Assembly: GCA_031285685.1 (NCBI GenBank)
Contig: JAITVS010000315.1
Location: forward strand, 1-64,000
Direction: 5' to 3'
Origin: Tannerella sp.
GTDB taxonomy: Bacteria > Bacteroidota > Bacteroidia > Bacteroidales > Tannerellaceae
Length of the DNA stretch: 64,000 nt
Part shown: positions 18,877 through 28,432 of the stretch, in pieces
Numbering within the stretch: the first letter of the stretch is position 1
How the letters are laid out: every line of letters starts with the position of its first letter
Notes under the pieces: model-generated
Told to the model about the DNA's origin: nothing
What the model saw: only the letters and a program-made list of their open reading frames with translations
The model's database searches: none
Position numbers and translations under genes: made by a program

Positions 18877-19503
18877 ATGAAGGAAAAAATACATTATGCG
18901 ATTGAGGCTGTATTAGCGATTGCCGTAGTTATTTTATTTGTATTCCAGTTTTCAGGAAATAAGAAGCCGTCTGATGCAAACGCTGTCGTTTCAAAGGACG
19001 GAGCAACATCCATCAGTACGATGCCGATAGCCTATATCGAATTAGATTCACTGATGTCCACCTATACATATTCGATAGATTTAAATGAACAGATGACAAA
19101 AAAATTTGAAAATTCACGTGCTAATCTGACGGAGAAATGGCGTAATTTTCAAGCGGAAGCATCTGATTTTCAGCGTAAAATTGAAGCAAAGGCTTTTCTT
19201 TCGCAAGAAAGAGCCGAAGCTGAATCGCAGCGTCTGGTGAAAAAGCAGGAAGATTTGCAAAATCTTGAGGCTAAACTTAGTCAAGAGTTTGATGATGAGC
19301 GGTATAGGATGAATGAAGACTTACGTAAGACAATTATTACACAATTACGTGAATTCAATACGGGAAAAGGCTATCAACTTGTTTATGGCAAGATGAATGA
19401 TAATATTCTCTATGCCGATGATGCTTATGATATAACGGCGGAAGTGATTGAATATCTTAATCGGCGGTATTCTTCGTCACCGGCAGTAAAGCCCGGCGAA
19501 TAA
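18877..19503 (+). CDS. OmpH/Skp-like coiled-coil protein, copy 1
   Basis: This 208-residue protein has an N-terminal membrane anchor or signal (about residues 7-26), then a long Glu/Gln/Lys-rich coiled coil (LTEKWRNFQAEASDFQRKI to about 155) and a conserved end (GYQLVYGKMNDNILYADD) typical of Bacteroidota OmpH family proteins, putative periplasmic chaperones related to Skp. A TTG six bases upstream is in frame, but the ATG at 18877 is preferred. It is a tandem duplicate of the next gene. Confidence 0.88.
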   Translation: MKEKIHYAIEAVLAIAVVILFVFQFSGNKKPSDANAVVSKDGATSISTMPIAYIELDSLMSTYTYSIDLNEQMTKKFENSRANLTEKWRNFQAEASDFQRKIEAKAFLSQERAEAESQRLVKKQEDLQNLEAKLSQEFDDERYRMNEDLRKTIITQLREFNTGKGYQLVYGKMNDNILYADDAYDITAEVIEYLNRRYSSSPAVKPGE

Positions 19504-19575
19504 GAAAACAAAAGATTTTTTTGAATGAACGTAGAGGAAGGCTTGAATAAAAAATAAAAGTTATAATAGTTGAAT

Positions 19576-20199
19576 ATGAAGGAAAAATTACATTATGCGA
19601 TTGAAGCGGTACTTGCTGTTGCCGTAGTTATTTTATTTGTTCTCCAGTTTTCGGGGAATAAAAAGTTGTCGGATGCGGATGCCGTTGTTTCGGAGGATGG
19701 AGCATCAGAAAATGTGATGCCTATGGCATATATTGATGTTGATTCCCTGATGTCGAATTATACGTATTCGGTTGATTTGAACGAGCAAATAACTAAAAAG
19801 TATGAGAATTCACGTGCTAACCTGACTGAGAGAATGCGTAAATTACAGTCTGAAGCGGCTGATTTTCAACGTAAATATGAAACGGGAGCCTTTCTTTCAC
19901 AAGAGAGGGCTCAGTCTGAATATCAACGTGTTATGAAAAAACAGGAAGATTTGCAAAAGCTTGAGGCTCAGTTGTCTCAAGAACTTGGCGAGGAACAGTT
20001 TCGTATGAATGAAGAGTTGCGTAAAACGATTATCGCACAATTGCGTGAGTTCAATAAAGGTAAAGGTTATCAGCTTGTTTATGGCAAGATGAACGACAAT
20101 ATTCTTTACGCTGACGATGTTTATAATATAACGGGAGAAGTGGTAGAATATCTTAACAGGAAGTACGCTTCTTCTCCGGTGATAAAACCAAGTGAATAA
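19576..20199 (+). CDS. OmpH/Skp-like coiled-coil protein, copy 2
   Basis: This 207-residue paralogue of the preceding gene has the same anchor (HYAIEAVLAVAVVILFV), the same coiled coil and the same GYQLVYGKMNDNILYADD end. The 5' leader (AAAGTTATAATA...TTGAATATGAAGGAAAAA pattern) is also conserved between copies, so the duplication unit included the translation start region. A terminator follows at 20221-20261. Confidence 0.88.
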   Translation: MKEKLHYAIEAVLAVAVVILFVLQFSGNKKLSDADAVVSEDGASENVMPMAYIDVDSLMSNYTYSVDLNEQITKKYENSRANLTERMRKLQSEAADFQRKYETGAFLSQERAQSEYQRVMKKQEDLQKLEAQLSQELGEEQFRMNEELRKTIIAQLREFNKGKGYQLVYGKMNDNILYADDVYNITGEVVEYLNRKYASSPVIKPSE

Positions 20200-20220
20200 A
20201 AGAATGATTATATGCTGATA

Positions 20221-20261
20221 AAAAATCCGGAACTTTATGTAAAATCAGGTTCCGGATTTTT
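20221..20261 (+). terminator. Intrinsic terminator after the OmpH pair
   Basis: A 13-bp inverted repeat (AAAAATCCGGAAC at 20221-20233, complement at 20249-20261) is followed by a T-run on the plus strand. Confidence 0.85.
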
Positions 20262-20352
20262 TTTATTGTGTCGGAAAACGATGACTGATCCCACCATAAC
20301 CGTGTCTTGCGGTATCAAATCGTCTCCACTCTTTGCAAAGGGCGCTATCATC

Positions 20353-23300
20353 TTATCTACCGCATATTCCTGCGAAAGAGCAGTATTCGCAGTGTTTTGT
20401 GTTCGGGGTCTGGATAAAAGGTTTGCCGGCATCAAACATTTCATCTAAACAGGCTTTCAGGCTGTCTTCGAATTCGTTGCAATAATTTTCGAAATTATTT
20501 ATAATCTTTTTTTCTTTTCCGTTTACCTGACGTATGACAGGATCGAAGTCTCCCTGCCTGAAAAGATTTCTTGCGTAGTAGACAGCGGGTTGTATCTGTT
20601 CCTCTCCGTTTTCCGACGCATATACCCAGGCGTACAGAAATACTTGCATGATTGCCTTTTTGCGGTCTTTTTGTGTTATATCAAACAGGCTTTCCATTGT
20701 GTCGAATGTCAGGGCTGACGGTTTGCCGCTCTTGTAATCGATGATACGCACCGTATTGCCGGTATGATCGATCCGGTCGATAAAACCTTTGATGCGTATT
20801 TTGCGACCGTTGGTAATCTCAAGTGTTCTGTGGAAAAGCCTTTCAGACCCGATATACCGGAAAGGTGTCAGTGAACGGTCCTGTTCCAGAATTTTGCAGG
20901 CGTATTTGCGCATTGTTTCGCCATAGAGATAGGCTTGTCCGACAAGTGGGCGCAGTTCGTCCGTATGGAAAAAATCTTTAGCGAAAGCTTGTTGTATGAT
21001 TTCTGTCATATTTTTCTCCTGTGCCGTGAGCTTCAACAGGTCTGCCGTGACGTTTTTTCCGCAGAGAGGTTTGTATGACAATTCCATTACCCGGTGAAGT
21101 ATGGTTCCAAACGTGTCGTGTTCAAGTGTTTCGCTGACGGCATCTTCTTCGTCGATACCTTTGATCACAGAAAGGTAAAATTTAAGCGGGCAATCGAGAT
21201 AGGTGTTGATTGCGCTGGCAGAAAGGCTCTTTTCTGTTTCGTAGGCTGTAAGTAAGTTCATCACTTCCTCATTTTTGTCAACTTTAAATGGTTCTACATA
21301 GGAGGATGATACATTGTAGACAGACAACTTTTGTCGTATAGGTGTTTTGTAATGATATTTTAACTGGTGCACAAAGCGGCTTACTTCTCCGCTTTGCAGT
21401 CCGTCGGCACGCGTATCGTAAAGCAGAACGACACGTTTGGCGCGATGGATCATACGATAGAAATGATAGGCCCAGACACTTTCCTGATGTTCCGGGGTCG
21501 GCAGTCCGAATCCGCGCCGTAAGTGATAGGGAACGAAAGAACCTGCCGTACTTTTTGCCGGAAATATGCCTTCGTTAACCGATAGGATGATCAGATTTTC
21601 AAAATCAAGTACGCGGGTTTCAAGAACTCCCATTACCTGTAATCCGGATAAAGGTTCGCCGCAAAAGGGAATTTTGATGAAATCCGTCATTTGCTTCAAT
21701 AGCCTGAAATAAGTGTCGGATGACATCTCGGTTTTCGTTTCCCGCATCATTTCCCGCATCCGGTTTACCATTGTATAATAGTGAAAAATAAATTCCTGTT
21801 CAAGTGCATTGGCATTGACCGTAACGTCCTCTTCGTCTGTTGTTGCGTTGTCTGTTTTCTGGGCTTCCGCAAACAGGCCCGGGCTGTCTGAATTCATACT
21901 TTTTTTATCTTCGGTAGCAGAGAGACGGGCATTGAGTTCTTTGAGAACCGCCGTCAGATAATCCGAAATCTCTGCAGCAGTCGAAGGTACGGAAAATAAT
22001 AATTTCAACAGTCGGGTAATAGCCAGAGCTGATACGGAGATATAGACCTGATTACGTTCGGTGATGTCTTTAATAATGCCTGTTGCTTCCACAGGGCATA
22101 CGGAAGATACGTATTTATGACGCAACACGGCAATAACATCCCGGTGATAAAACATGGTATCATTCTCTGTTCTCCGTATATTCTTCTGCAGCGATTGAAG
22201 GTAGTCCATCAGTGAGGCGACAGGTGTACCTGATAGCGAATAACCCAACGTTACGTTTATTCGCGAGATTTGTTCCGGAATGGAATTAAGTACAGGCAGG
22301 AGCAATTGTTCATCGGGCAGTACGATCGCTGTCTGCAATGCTTCCTCGGATGTCATTTTTTTGTTTCCGGATAATTTTTCAAGTATAGGGTAAATCTGTT
22401 TGGCCTGACCGATACGTGATGGTATGCTGATAAGTTCGAACTGTGTGTCGACCGGCTCTTCTTCGGGTAGCGCATGCTCCGAAGGAAACATACTGATATT
22501 GTCTTTCATAAAGAACGAAGCCCGATTGTCCTGATCTTTGATCTTTTCCGAAGAATAATCCCAGTAAAAATCGGCGATGTCCTGTTTTTTAAGTAATGCC
22601 AGGAGTTTCCGCTCCGCTTTTGTCAGCGCATTCAGCCCGATAAAAACTATTTTCTCGTATGGCAGCTTATTTAACTCTTTGTCATTATCATCGTGGTTTC
22701 CATTCTCTGTTTCTCCGAAGGCATCATCATCAAAAAGCGATCCTGTAAACCTTGTCGTATGATTTGATGATCTTCTGCCGGTTTTCTTTCCGAAGTTTTC
22801 AATGACCTCGCGATAGATCATTCCTTCGTAGGCAAATCCTTCTGCCGCAAGTGTCTCGCGTAGTTCCGTGTAGATCGGATAGAGTAACTCCCATACACGC
22901 AGGAAGAACTGTTTGTTCGAATCATCGCTTTTCGGGTGGAAGGATGACCAGAACGATCGTATCGCCTGAATCTGTAACGGTTTCAGAAATGAAAATTCTT
23001 TATCGATATTATTCAGATCCGTGACATTGGTAAATAGCTGTTTTGCATCGACCAGGTATTTGTCTATATCGTCGAAGTCATTTAAAAGCATTTCTCCCCA
23101 ATAGACAAAGTCGTCAAAGGTTTCCTCCGATCCGCTTTGACGGATATAAATATCGTAAAGCAGAAAAAGTAGTTTGATGCGGTCGGCCTGTTGTTTCGGA
23201 TTCAATTTGTAGAACAGGTCGTTGATTGTCAGGATGGAAGGCGAGAATATCGGTTTGGCGGCGACTTCCGACAAGTATTTACGAAAGAATATACCGGAAC

Positions 23301-23391
23301 GCCTGTTCGGGAACACAAATGCCAGACGATGCACATCCGCACCGTATTTATCATAGAAAAGTTTAGCGATTTGTTTTAAAAATGGTGTCAT
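20353..23391 (-). CDS. PD-(D/E)XK nuclease family protein, AddB/RecB-like
   Basis: A 1012-residue protein with an inactive-helicase-like N-terminal part (FVFPNRRSGIFFRKYL, lacking a P-loop) and a C-terminal RecB-type nuclease domain: IKGFIDRID...RIIDYKSGK supplies the PD-(D/E)XK core. A cysteine in LDCPLKFYL and the terminal CEYCSFAGIC (C1001, C1004, C1010) form a likely 4Fe-4S site as in AddB. It probably acts in double-strand break processing with an AddA-like helicase, but no addA is adjacent. It lies 26 bases after an RND pump gene. Confidence 0.88.
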   Translation of the reverse strand: MTPFLKQIAKLFYDKYGADVHRLAFVFPNRRSGIFFRKYLSEVAAKPIFSPSILTINDLFYKLNPKQQADRIKLLFLLYDIYIRQSGSEETFDDFVYWGEMLLNDFDDIDKYLVDAKQLFTNVTDLNNIDKEFSFLKPLQIQAIRSFWSSFHPKSDDSNKQFFLRVWELLYPIYTELRETLAAEGFAYEGMIYREVIENFGKKTGRRSSNHTTRFTGSLFDDDAFGETENGNHDDNDKELNKLPYEKIVFIGLNALTKAERKLLALLKKQDIADFYWDYSSEKIKDQDNRASFFMKDNISMFPSEHALPEEEPVDTQFELISIPSRIGQAKQIYPILEKLSGNKKMTSEEALQTAIVLPDEQLLLPVLNSIPEQISRINVTLGYSLSGTPVASLMDYLQSLQKNIRRTENDTMFYHRDVIAVLRHKYVSSVCPVEATGIIKDITERNQVYISVSALAITRLLKLLFSVPSTAAEISDYLTAVLKELNARLSATEDKKSMNSDSPGLFAEAQKTDNATTDEEDVTVNANALEQEFIFHYYTMVNRMREMMRETKTEMSSDTYFRLLKQMTDFIKIPFCGEPLSGLQVMGVLETRVLDFENLIILSVNEGIFPAKSTAGSFVPYHLRRGFGLPTPEHQESVWAYHFYRMIHRAKRVVLLYDTRADGLQSGEVSRFVHQLKYHYKTPIRQKLSVYNVSSSYVEPFKVDKNEEVMNLLTAYETEKSLSASAINTYLDCPLKFYLSVIKGIDEEDAVSETLEHDTFGTILHRVMELSYKPLCGKNVTADLLKLTAQEKNMTEIIQQAFAKDFFHTDELRPLVGQAYLYGETMRKYACKILEQDRSLTPFRYIGSERLFHRTLEITNGRKIRIKGFIDRIDHTGNTVRIIDYKSGKPSALTFDTMESLFDITQKDRKKAIMQVFLYAWVYASENGEEQIQPAVYYARNLFRQGDFDPVIRQVNGKEKKIINNFENYCNEFEDSLKACLDEMFDAGKPFIQTPNTKHCEYCSFAGICGR

Positions 23392-23417
23392 GATCCCGCA
23401 AAATTAGCAAAATTCTG

Positions 23418-26400
23418 TTAGCTTTTGCGTTTTTTTCGTGGGCGTTTGAGGATAACGATTCTTCGTTTGATCAGGAATAACGGCAGATAAAAGAAAATTC
23501 CGGCGAGAGACATGATCAGCCCGCCGATTGTACCCGCTGCGAGGGGAAACCAGAATGCCTCTTTGTCTAATCCGACCATGAATGGGATAAACCCGAGTAT
23601 GGTTGAGATGATGGTCAGGAATATCGGTACAATTTTTATATTCCATGATTTTATATACGCTTTTGCCGGATTCATCCGTGGCTTGCGCCTTAGAATCCGG
23701 TTATATTCGTTTATCAGATAGATGCTTGCATTGACCGTGATGCCGCATAGTAATACGAACGCGGCGAAACCGCCCTGGTCGAAGTTTAGCCCGAACAGGT
23801 AAAATGTCAGGAACACTCCTATGTATGAGACCGGTATGACAAATATGATTGCGAGCGGCTGTTTGAGGGAGTTGAATAAGATGGATGTCATGAAGAAAAT
23901 GATCAGGATAATCAGGCCGAGAAAAAGATATTGTTTGTTATCCTTCTTATTCCACCAATAGTACCCGCCTTCGCTTTCTGCGGAGTACCCTAAAGGCAGG
24001 TCTTTATTGAACTGTTCGAGCTCGCGTTCGAGAATTTTATTTCCCTGCTGTGCAGAACCGATATATTCGTATTGCAGGCAAAGCAGATATTGCTGGTTTT
24101 CTTTTACAATATTTTGCGGTGTTTGTGTCTTTGTGATGTTTGTGAGTTCGCCTGCCTTATAATATTTTCCGTTCATGGAGCGGCTCATATTAGCTAAGCT
24201 CCATAAATCATATAGGCGGCTTTGTTTGGATGACATTTTTATATACTCGATCTGTTCGTCACCATTTACGTATCCGCAGTTGATATCGCGTCCGAATACG
24301 GGGCTGACCGATGCGTATAGTTCATACGGACGTATATCTTCGGCGGCCATTCGTTGCCGGTTGAGGCTGAATATATATTCTAAGTAATCCTCTTTGTACC
24401 AGGAAAACTGCGAATTGATATGCACTTCCTTGATACGGCGATAGGTAAGTAAACGTTCACGGAGTGAGTCGGCGTGAACATACAGGTCATCATAATTGTA
24501 TCCGTAGACTTTCACGCGCATGCTTCCTGCATTTTCACGTACATCGTTGCTGAATCCATGATCCTGCAGTCCGTATACGCCCCAGCTTCCGCCTCCCAGC
24601 TGCAACGCTTTCGATATCACATTACTTTTTAATTGATAAGGGAAACCGCTCCTTTCAGCCTCTTTCGTAAATAATACCTGGATATTCGCACGCCGCGGAT
24701 TATAGATACTTGTCTGGAATTGGCGTATCTCCTTAAACTGGCTCAGGTAACTTTCCATCTGCCGGATAAGGAGGTTCATCTGCTGAATGGTGGTTCCGTT
24801 GGGCATTGATGCGGAGATTGTGAGTATCGTTTCATCATTACGCGTGAAATAGCTGCCGTCATATACTTTTTGCGCAAACAGGCGGAGTGTACCGCCGAGC
24901 GATTTTTCGATTACCGGACGGATTTTTTCCTTGAAATGGGAAGATGATACGATATTATTGTAACGCTCAGCCCATTTGCTTTCGCCTTCGATCTTATCCG
25001 GAAGCAAAAAGACCGGAATCCCAAATGCTAATAGTAGTATTATAAATGCTACAGGCCGGAATCGAAACAGGAATTTGATAATAAGGAAATACAACTTGTT
25101 AAAATAGACGACGATTTTTTTAGGAGAAAAACGCAGGCGTCTGAACCGGAAGCGTGTGAGTTTCTTCCTGATATTTATATTCTCGATTGCTGCCGGAACG
25201 AGAAATAACGAAACTACGAGTGACACCATCAGGTTTATCATCACTACGGCTGCGAAATCCTGTAAGTTCAGCCGGATTTTTTCGTCTAGGAAGAAGATCA
25301 TAGCCAGCGCCCCTACGGTCGTGAGTGTGGCGGCGAGTATCGAGAGAAATACTTTCCGGTCACGGTTACGCATGTAGTGGTCGGCCATAATGATGGTATT
25401 GTCTATCACGAGGCTTAATGATATGGTGATACCGGCGAGCGAATAGATTTGTATTTCCAGGCTGAACAGGTAGTAAAAAATAAAAGCGATGGAAATATTG
25501 AAGAACAGACTCAGTATGATAAGCAGCAGGTAGCGTATGTTGAAAGTCGTCAGGAAAACGAAAAGAAGAAGAATAAGAATCGTGAGGGTCGTACGGAAGT
25601 AGATCTTATTCAGCTCACTGTCAATATGTTCCGTGGCATCATAATTGATATGCATCTCATATCCTTTGGGCAGTAGTTGTTTGATTTGTGCTATTTCTTC
25701 TTTGACGGATTTGCTGAGACGCAGCTGATTGGCGTCTTCGGTTGCAGTGAGCGACAGATAGATGGAGTTAAGCCCGTTTATCCGGTAATAGTTACTTGGA
25801 GGTTCTTCGCGGTAGGTGACACTGACCAGCTTGTCGAGACGGATCATATGGCCGTTTTTATCCGTCAGGAAAATGTCTTCGGCATGAAAACCTTTCGGTC
25901 TGCCGGCTGTTTCCGTAGATAACGAAAGGCGCATATAGCGTTTATCATGCTCGTTGCTTTCAAACATCACCATACCCAGTGACTCTTTCCGGTTATAGGA
26001 TCCCACCGCTTCCCTGATATCATTGACGGTGATACCGAGTGCATCCAACTGGCTGATGTCATATTCAAGCAGCCATTCCATCGGTGTCGCTCCGGATACC
26101 TCTATTTTGTAAATGCCCGGGAGTTGCGCCAGCACCGGTTTTATATGCTCTTCCGCATATTGTTGTATGATGATCGGTGAGACCATGGCATCAATATTAT
26201 AGACCAGGAGCGGACGCGCCGATTCTTCGTCGGGACGGTTCACATAGATGGTAGGATATGAAGTGGAGGAGGGGAGATTGGGCCATGTCTGGCGTATGAT
26301 AGTCGAAGCCTCGAAACGAACGATGTCCATCGAAGCATGTTTGTCAAGTTCCAGCGTAATCCTTCCGTAGTTATTGCCGGAGGTCGATTTGATATTTTTG

Positions 26401-26624
26401 ACTCCGGTGATGCGCGCCAGCATCGCTTCTAATTTTGAAGTAGCCTCCATCTCAACGATACGTGCTGAGTTGCCCGGCATACTGAAGCTGACGGTCAGGC
26501 TGGGTAATGTGCGCGAAGGCGACAGTTTGACCGTCAGTGACGGTATGACTGCCAACCCGATCAGGGATATCGCCACAAATGCGACGATGACCGTGAATGC
26601 TGATATGTGGGGCGTTTCTTTCAT
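23418..26624 (-). CDS. RND efflux permease, AcrB family (second pump)
   Basis: A 1068-residue inner-membrane RND protein with the duplicated 6+6 transmembrane layout and two large periplasmic loops. The TM4 proton-relay region reads LVIDNTIIMADH, one Asp followed by Asn instead of the Asp-Asp of AcrB, and the TM10 region (GITVNASIYLINEY) lacks the AcrB lysine. It differs clearly from the RND protein at 28433-31507. With only one adaptor in the operon, the two pumps may form a heteromeric trimer or alternate on one adaptor. Confidence 0.92.
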   Translation of the reverse strand: MKETPHISAFTVIVAFVAISLIGLAVIPSLTVKLSPSRTLPSLTVSFSMPGNSARIVEMEATSKLEAMLARITGVKNIKSTSGNNYGRITLELDKHASMDIVRFEASTIIRQTWPNLPSSTSYPTIYVNRPDEESARPLLVYNIDAMVSPIIIQQYAEEHIKPVLAQLPGIYKIEVSGATPMEWLLEYDISQLDALGITVNDIREAVGSYNRKESLGMVMFESNEHDKRYMRLSLSTETAGRPKGFHAEDIFLTDKNGHMIRLDKLVSVTYREEPPSNYYRINGLNSIYLSLTATEDANQLRLSKSVKEEIAQIKQLLPKGYEMHINYDATEHIDSELNKIYFRTTLTILILLLFVFLTTFNIRYLLLIILSLFFNISIAFIFYYLFSLEIQIYSLAGITISLSLVIDNTIIMADHYMRNRDRKVFLSILAATLTTVGALAMIFFLDEKIRLNLQDFAAVVMINLMVSLVVSLFLVPAAIENINIRKKLTRFRFRRLRFSPKKIVVYFNKLYFLIIKFLFRFRPVAFIILLLAFGIPVFLLPDKIEGESKWAERYNNIVSSSHFKEKIRPVIEKSLGGTLRLFAQKVYDGSYFTRNDETILTISASMPNGTTIQQMNLLIRQMESYLSQFKEIRQFQTSIYNPRRANIQVLFTKEAERSGFPYQLKSNVISKALQLGGGSWGVYGLQDHGFSNDVRENAGSMRVKVYGYNYDDLYVHADSLRERLLTYRRIKEVHINSQFSWYKEDYLEYIFSLNRQRMAAEDIRPYELYASVSPVFGRDINCGYVNGDEQIEYIKMSSKQSRLYDLWSLANMSRSMNGKYYKAGELTNITKTQTPQNIVKENQQYLLCLQYEYIGSAQQGNKILERELEQFNKDLPLGYSAESEGGYYWWNKKDNKQYLFLGLIILIIFFMTSILFNSLKQPLAIIFVIPVSYIGVFLTFYLFGLNFDQGGFAAFVLLCGITVNASIYLINEYNRILRRKPRMNPAKAYIKSWNIKIVPIFLTIISTILGFIPFMVGLDKEAFWFPLAAGTIGGLIMSLAGIFFYLPLFLIKRRIVILKRPRKKRKS

Positions 26625-26631
26625 TTTTGTC

Positions 26632-26797
26632 TTGTACTTTTTTCTTGCTAAAAAAGTACCAAAAAAGCAAGACTTCGTGCGCTTCGCTCGTTCTGCCGGA
26701 CGCTCCGCCAGCTAAAATCTATGTAACTCGCTTTGCTCAAACAGCATAGATTTTTGACGCTGTCTCCACTGGCAGAACGGCTTACCGCACGAGGTCG
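26632..26797. repeat. Interspersed palindromic repeat, long copy
   Basis: The element begins with a 48-base block shared exactly with 28365-28412 and containing the palindrome ACTTTTTT/AAAAAAGT. Nested inverted repeats follow: GACTTCGTGCG (26671-26681) against the complement of CGCACGAGGTC (10 of 11 match), CGTTCTGCC (26689-26697) against 26771-26779, and AAAATCTATG (26714-26723) against 26745-26754. It carries no ORF and resembles a non-autonomous miniature or REP-like element. It sits between the TolC and second RND genes. Confidence 0.75.
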
Positions 26798-26819
26798 GTT
26801 CAAATCTTTTTTATTCTCT

Positions 26820-26856
26820 GAAAGCAAATTTTAGTTGTCTATTAAAATTTGCTTTC
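26820..26856. repeat. Hairpin spanning the TolC stop codon
   Basis: A perfect 14-bp inverted repeat (GAAAGCAAATTTTA at 26820-26833, complement at 26843-26856) pairs the last codons of the TolC gene with the bases just after its stop. There is no T-run on the minus strand, so it may protect or process the mRNA 3' end. Confidence 0.5.
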
Positions 26857-28338
26857 AATTGTATTTGAAATCGGCATATTGTATTCGAAATCATATAATG
26901 TTAGTTTACGTATTTTGAAATAGCTGACCCAGTAGTTCTCGAGGGCGGAGATGTAATTGCGCCTTGCTTCCTGCTGGCGTTGGCGGGAAAGTGTGAGTGT
27001 ATTGATATCCGCCTTGCCGATTACGAAACGCTGACGTGTTGTTTTATATGCGTCTTCTGCAATGATGAGCGCTTCTTCGGCAGATGCAATCAGGTCTTTC
27101 TGAATGTTGAAGTCACCGACCGTCATGATCACGTCTTCTTCTACTTTGACTTCGCCCTGACGCGCCGTAATCTCTGTTACGTTGAGGTTATTTTTCGCCA
27201 TGTTGTATCTTCCTTTCCGCACACCCCAGTCTATAAGCGGGATGGATACACTCAGAGAAACAATATCCTGACGCAACGGATCGCGATAAACGCCGGAGAG
27301 TGATCCTGCTACCTGGTTGTAACCGACACTGGCCAATATGGTAGCGTTGAACATGGATTCTTTTTTTGTCTTGTCTACATTCTGCTGACTTTCGAGAATA
27401 TTCTGTCTGTACCCTAACAGGTCCGGATTGTTATTGCGTGCTTCCGCCAATGCCTTTTCGGATGAGATGTCCATTGATTTCGGATAGCTTGGAAGCCGGA
27501 GACGTATGGGCGTATTTTTATCCATATTCAGGAATGAATTAAGAGCGAACATAGCGCGTTTGAGCGATATATCTGCATTTTTCAAGGAGTTGACGGCATT
27601 GATGCGGTCTAACTTCAGTGTCAACAGGTCCGACTGGCTGATTGCCGCGATCTTATAGCGTTCTTCGCCTATGCGATAGAGTGTGTCCATATTGCGTACG
27701 TTTTCGTCGGCAAGGTCGTATTCTGCCTGTGCCATTGCCAGGTTGAAGAAATATTCGGCGGCTAACCCGGCGGTATTTTCGAGGTCGTAAGCCAATTGTT
27801 TTTTTGCTTTTTCATATTTCAGCGGCTCGATTTTCCTTTCCCATTTGAATGCGTTATATCCCAGGAGATCCTGGCTATAGCCGATACGTACCGGGACGGA
27901 AGTGTATTGCGTTTCGGTATTGTCTCCGAAGTTACGCAGATAATCAAGGTTGGTATTGAGAAAAAAAGTACCTCCTAGCAGGTCGAAGTTTTGTACGACC
28001 GATAACCCTCCGTATGCCTCAAAAGCCTGTTGCTGACGGTATGTATCAAGATTTGTTTCCGAATCATAGCGTTTGACGATGGTCCGGTTATATTGTCCCG
28101 GTGTAAGGTTTAATGTCAGGCTTGGCAGGCGTCCGGCTTTAAATGCCCGGTATTCCCAGTAGCCCGACATATAAATATTTTTTGAACGGAAAGCCTCAAG
28201 GGAACTATCGGCCGCTAATGTAATCGTTTGTTCGAGCGTCAGGGTAATGGGAGTTTCTGTCAAAACCCTATTCTGCCCCAATATAGGCGTCAAGGCAAGA
28301 GAAAAGAAAAGGATGGTCAATAAATTTCTAAAAAACAT
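26842..28338 (-). CDS. TolC family outer membrane protein
   Basis: This 498-residue outer-membrane efflux channel has a signal peptide (about 1-21, ending TPILGQ), the TolC-type repeat with LEQTITLAADSSLEAFRSKN near the N-terminus, and long coiled-coil helices in each half (AEYDLADENVRNMDTLYRIGEERY). It lies between two RND pump genes and is their likely outer-membrane partner. The gene is flanked on both sides by copies of the interspersed repeat. Confidence 0.92.
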   Translation of the reverse strand: MFFRNLLTILFFSLALTPILGQNRVLTETPITLTLEQTITLAADSSLEAFRSKNIYMSGYWEYRAFKAGRLPSLTLNLTPGQYNRTIVKRYDSETNLDTYRQQQAFEAYGGLSVVQNFDLLGGTFFLNTNLDYLRNFGDNTETQYTSVPVRIGYSQDLLGYNAFKWERKIEPLKYEKAKKQLAYDLENTAGLAAEYFFNLAMAQAEYDLADENVRNMDTLYRIGEERYKIAAISQSDLLTLKLDRINAVNSLKNADISLKRAMFALNSFLNMDKNTPIRLRLPSYPKSMDISSEKALAEARNNNPDLLGYRQNILESQQNVDKTKKESMFNATILASVGYNQVAGSLSGVYRDPLRQDIVSLSVSIPLIDWGVRKGRYNMAKNNLNVTEITARQGEVKVEEDVIMTVGDFNIQKDLIASAEEALIIAEDAYKTTRQRFVIGKADINTLTLSRQRQQEARRNYISALENYWVSYFKIRKLTLYDFEYNMPISNTIESKF

Positions 28339-28364
28339 ATATTTATTCGTTTAATTGTTTGACG

Positions 28365-28412
28365 TTGTACTTTTTTCTTGCTAAAAAAGTACCAAAAAAG
28401 CAAGACTTCGTG
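28365..28412. repeat. Interspersed palindromic repeat, short copy
   Basis: This 48-base block is identical to 26632-26679. It is followed by GTGGTAAGCCGT, which matches the reverse complement of the far end of the long copy (around 26780-26791) with one change. It therefore looks like an internally deleted derivative holding both ends. Confidence 0.75.
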
Positions 28413-28432
28413 TGGTAAGCCGTTTAGTAACT

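Noticed and set aside
26632-26841. Insertion sequence between the TolC and RND genes
   Set aside because: There is no transposase frame of any length. The structure is a non-coding palindromic repeat.
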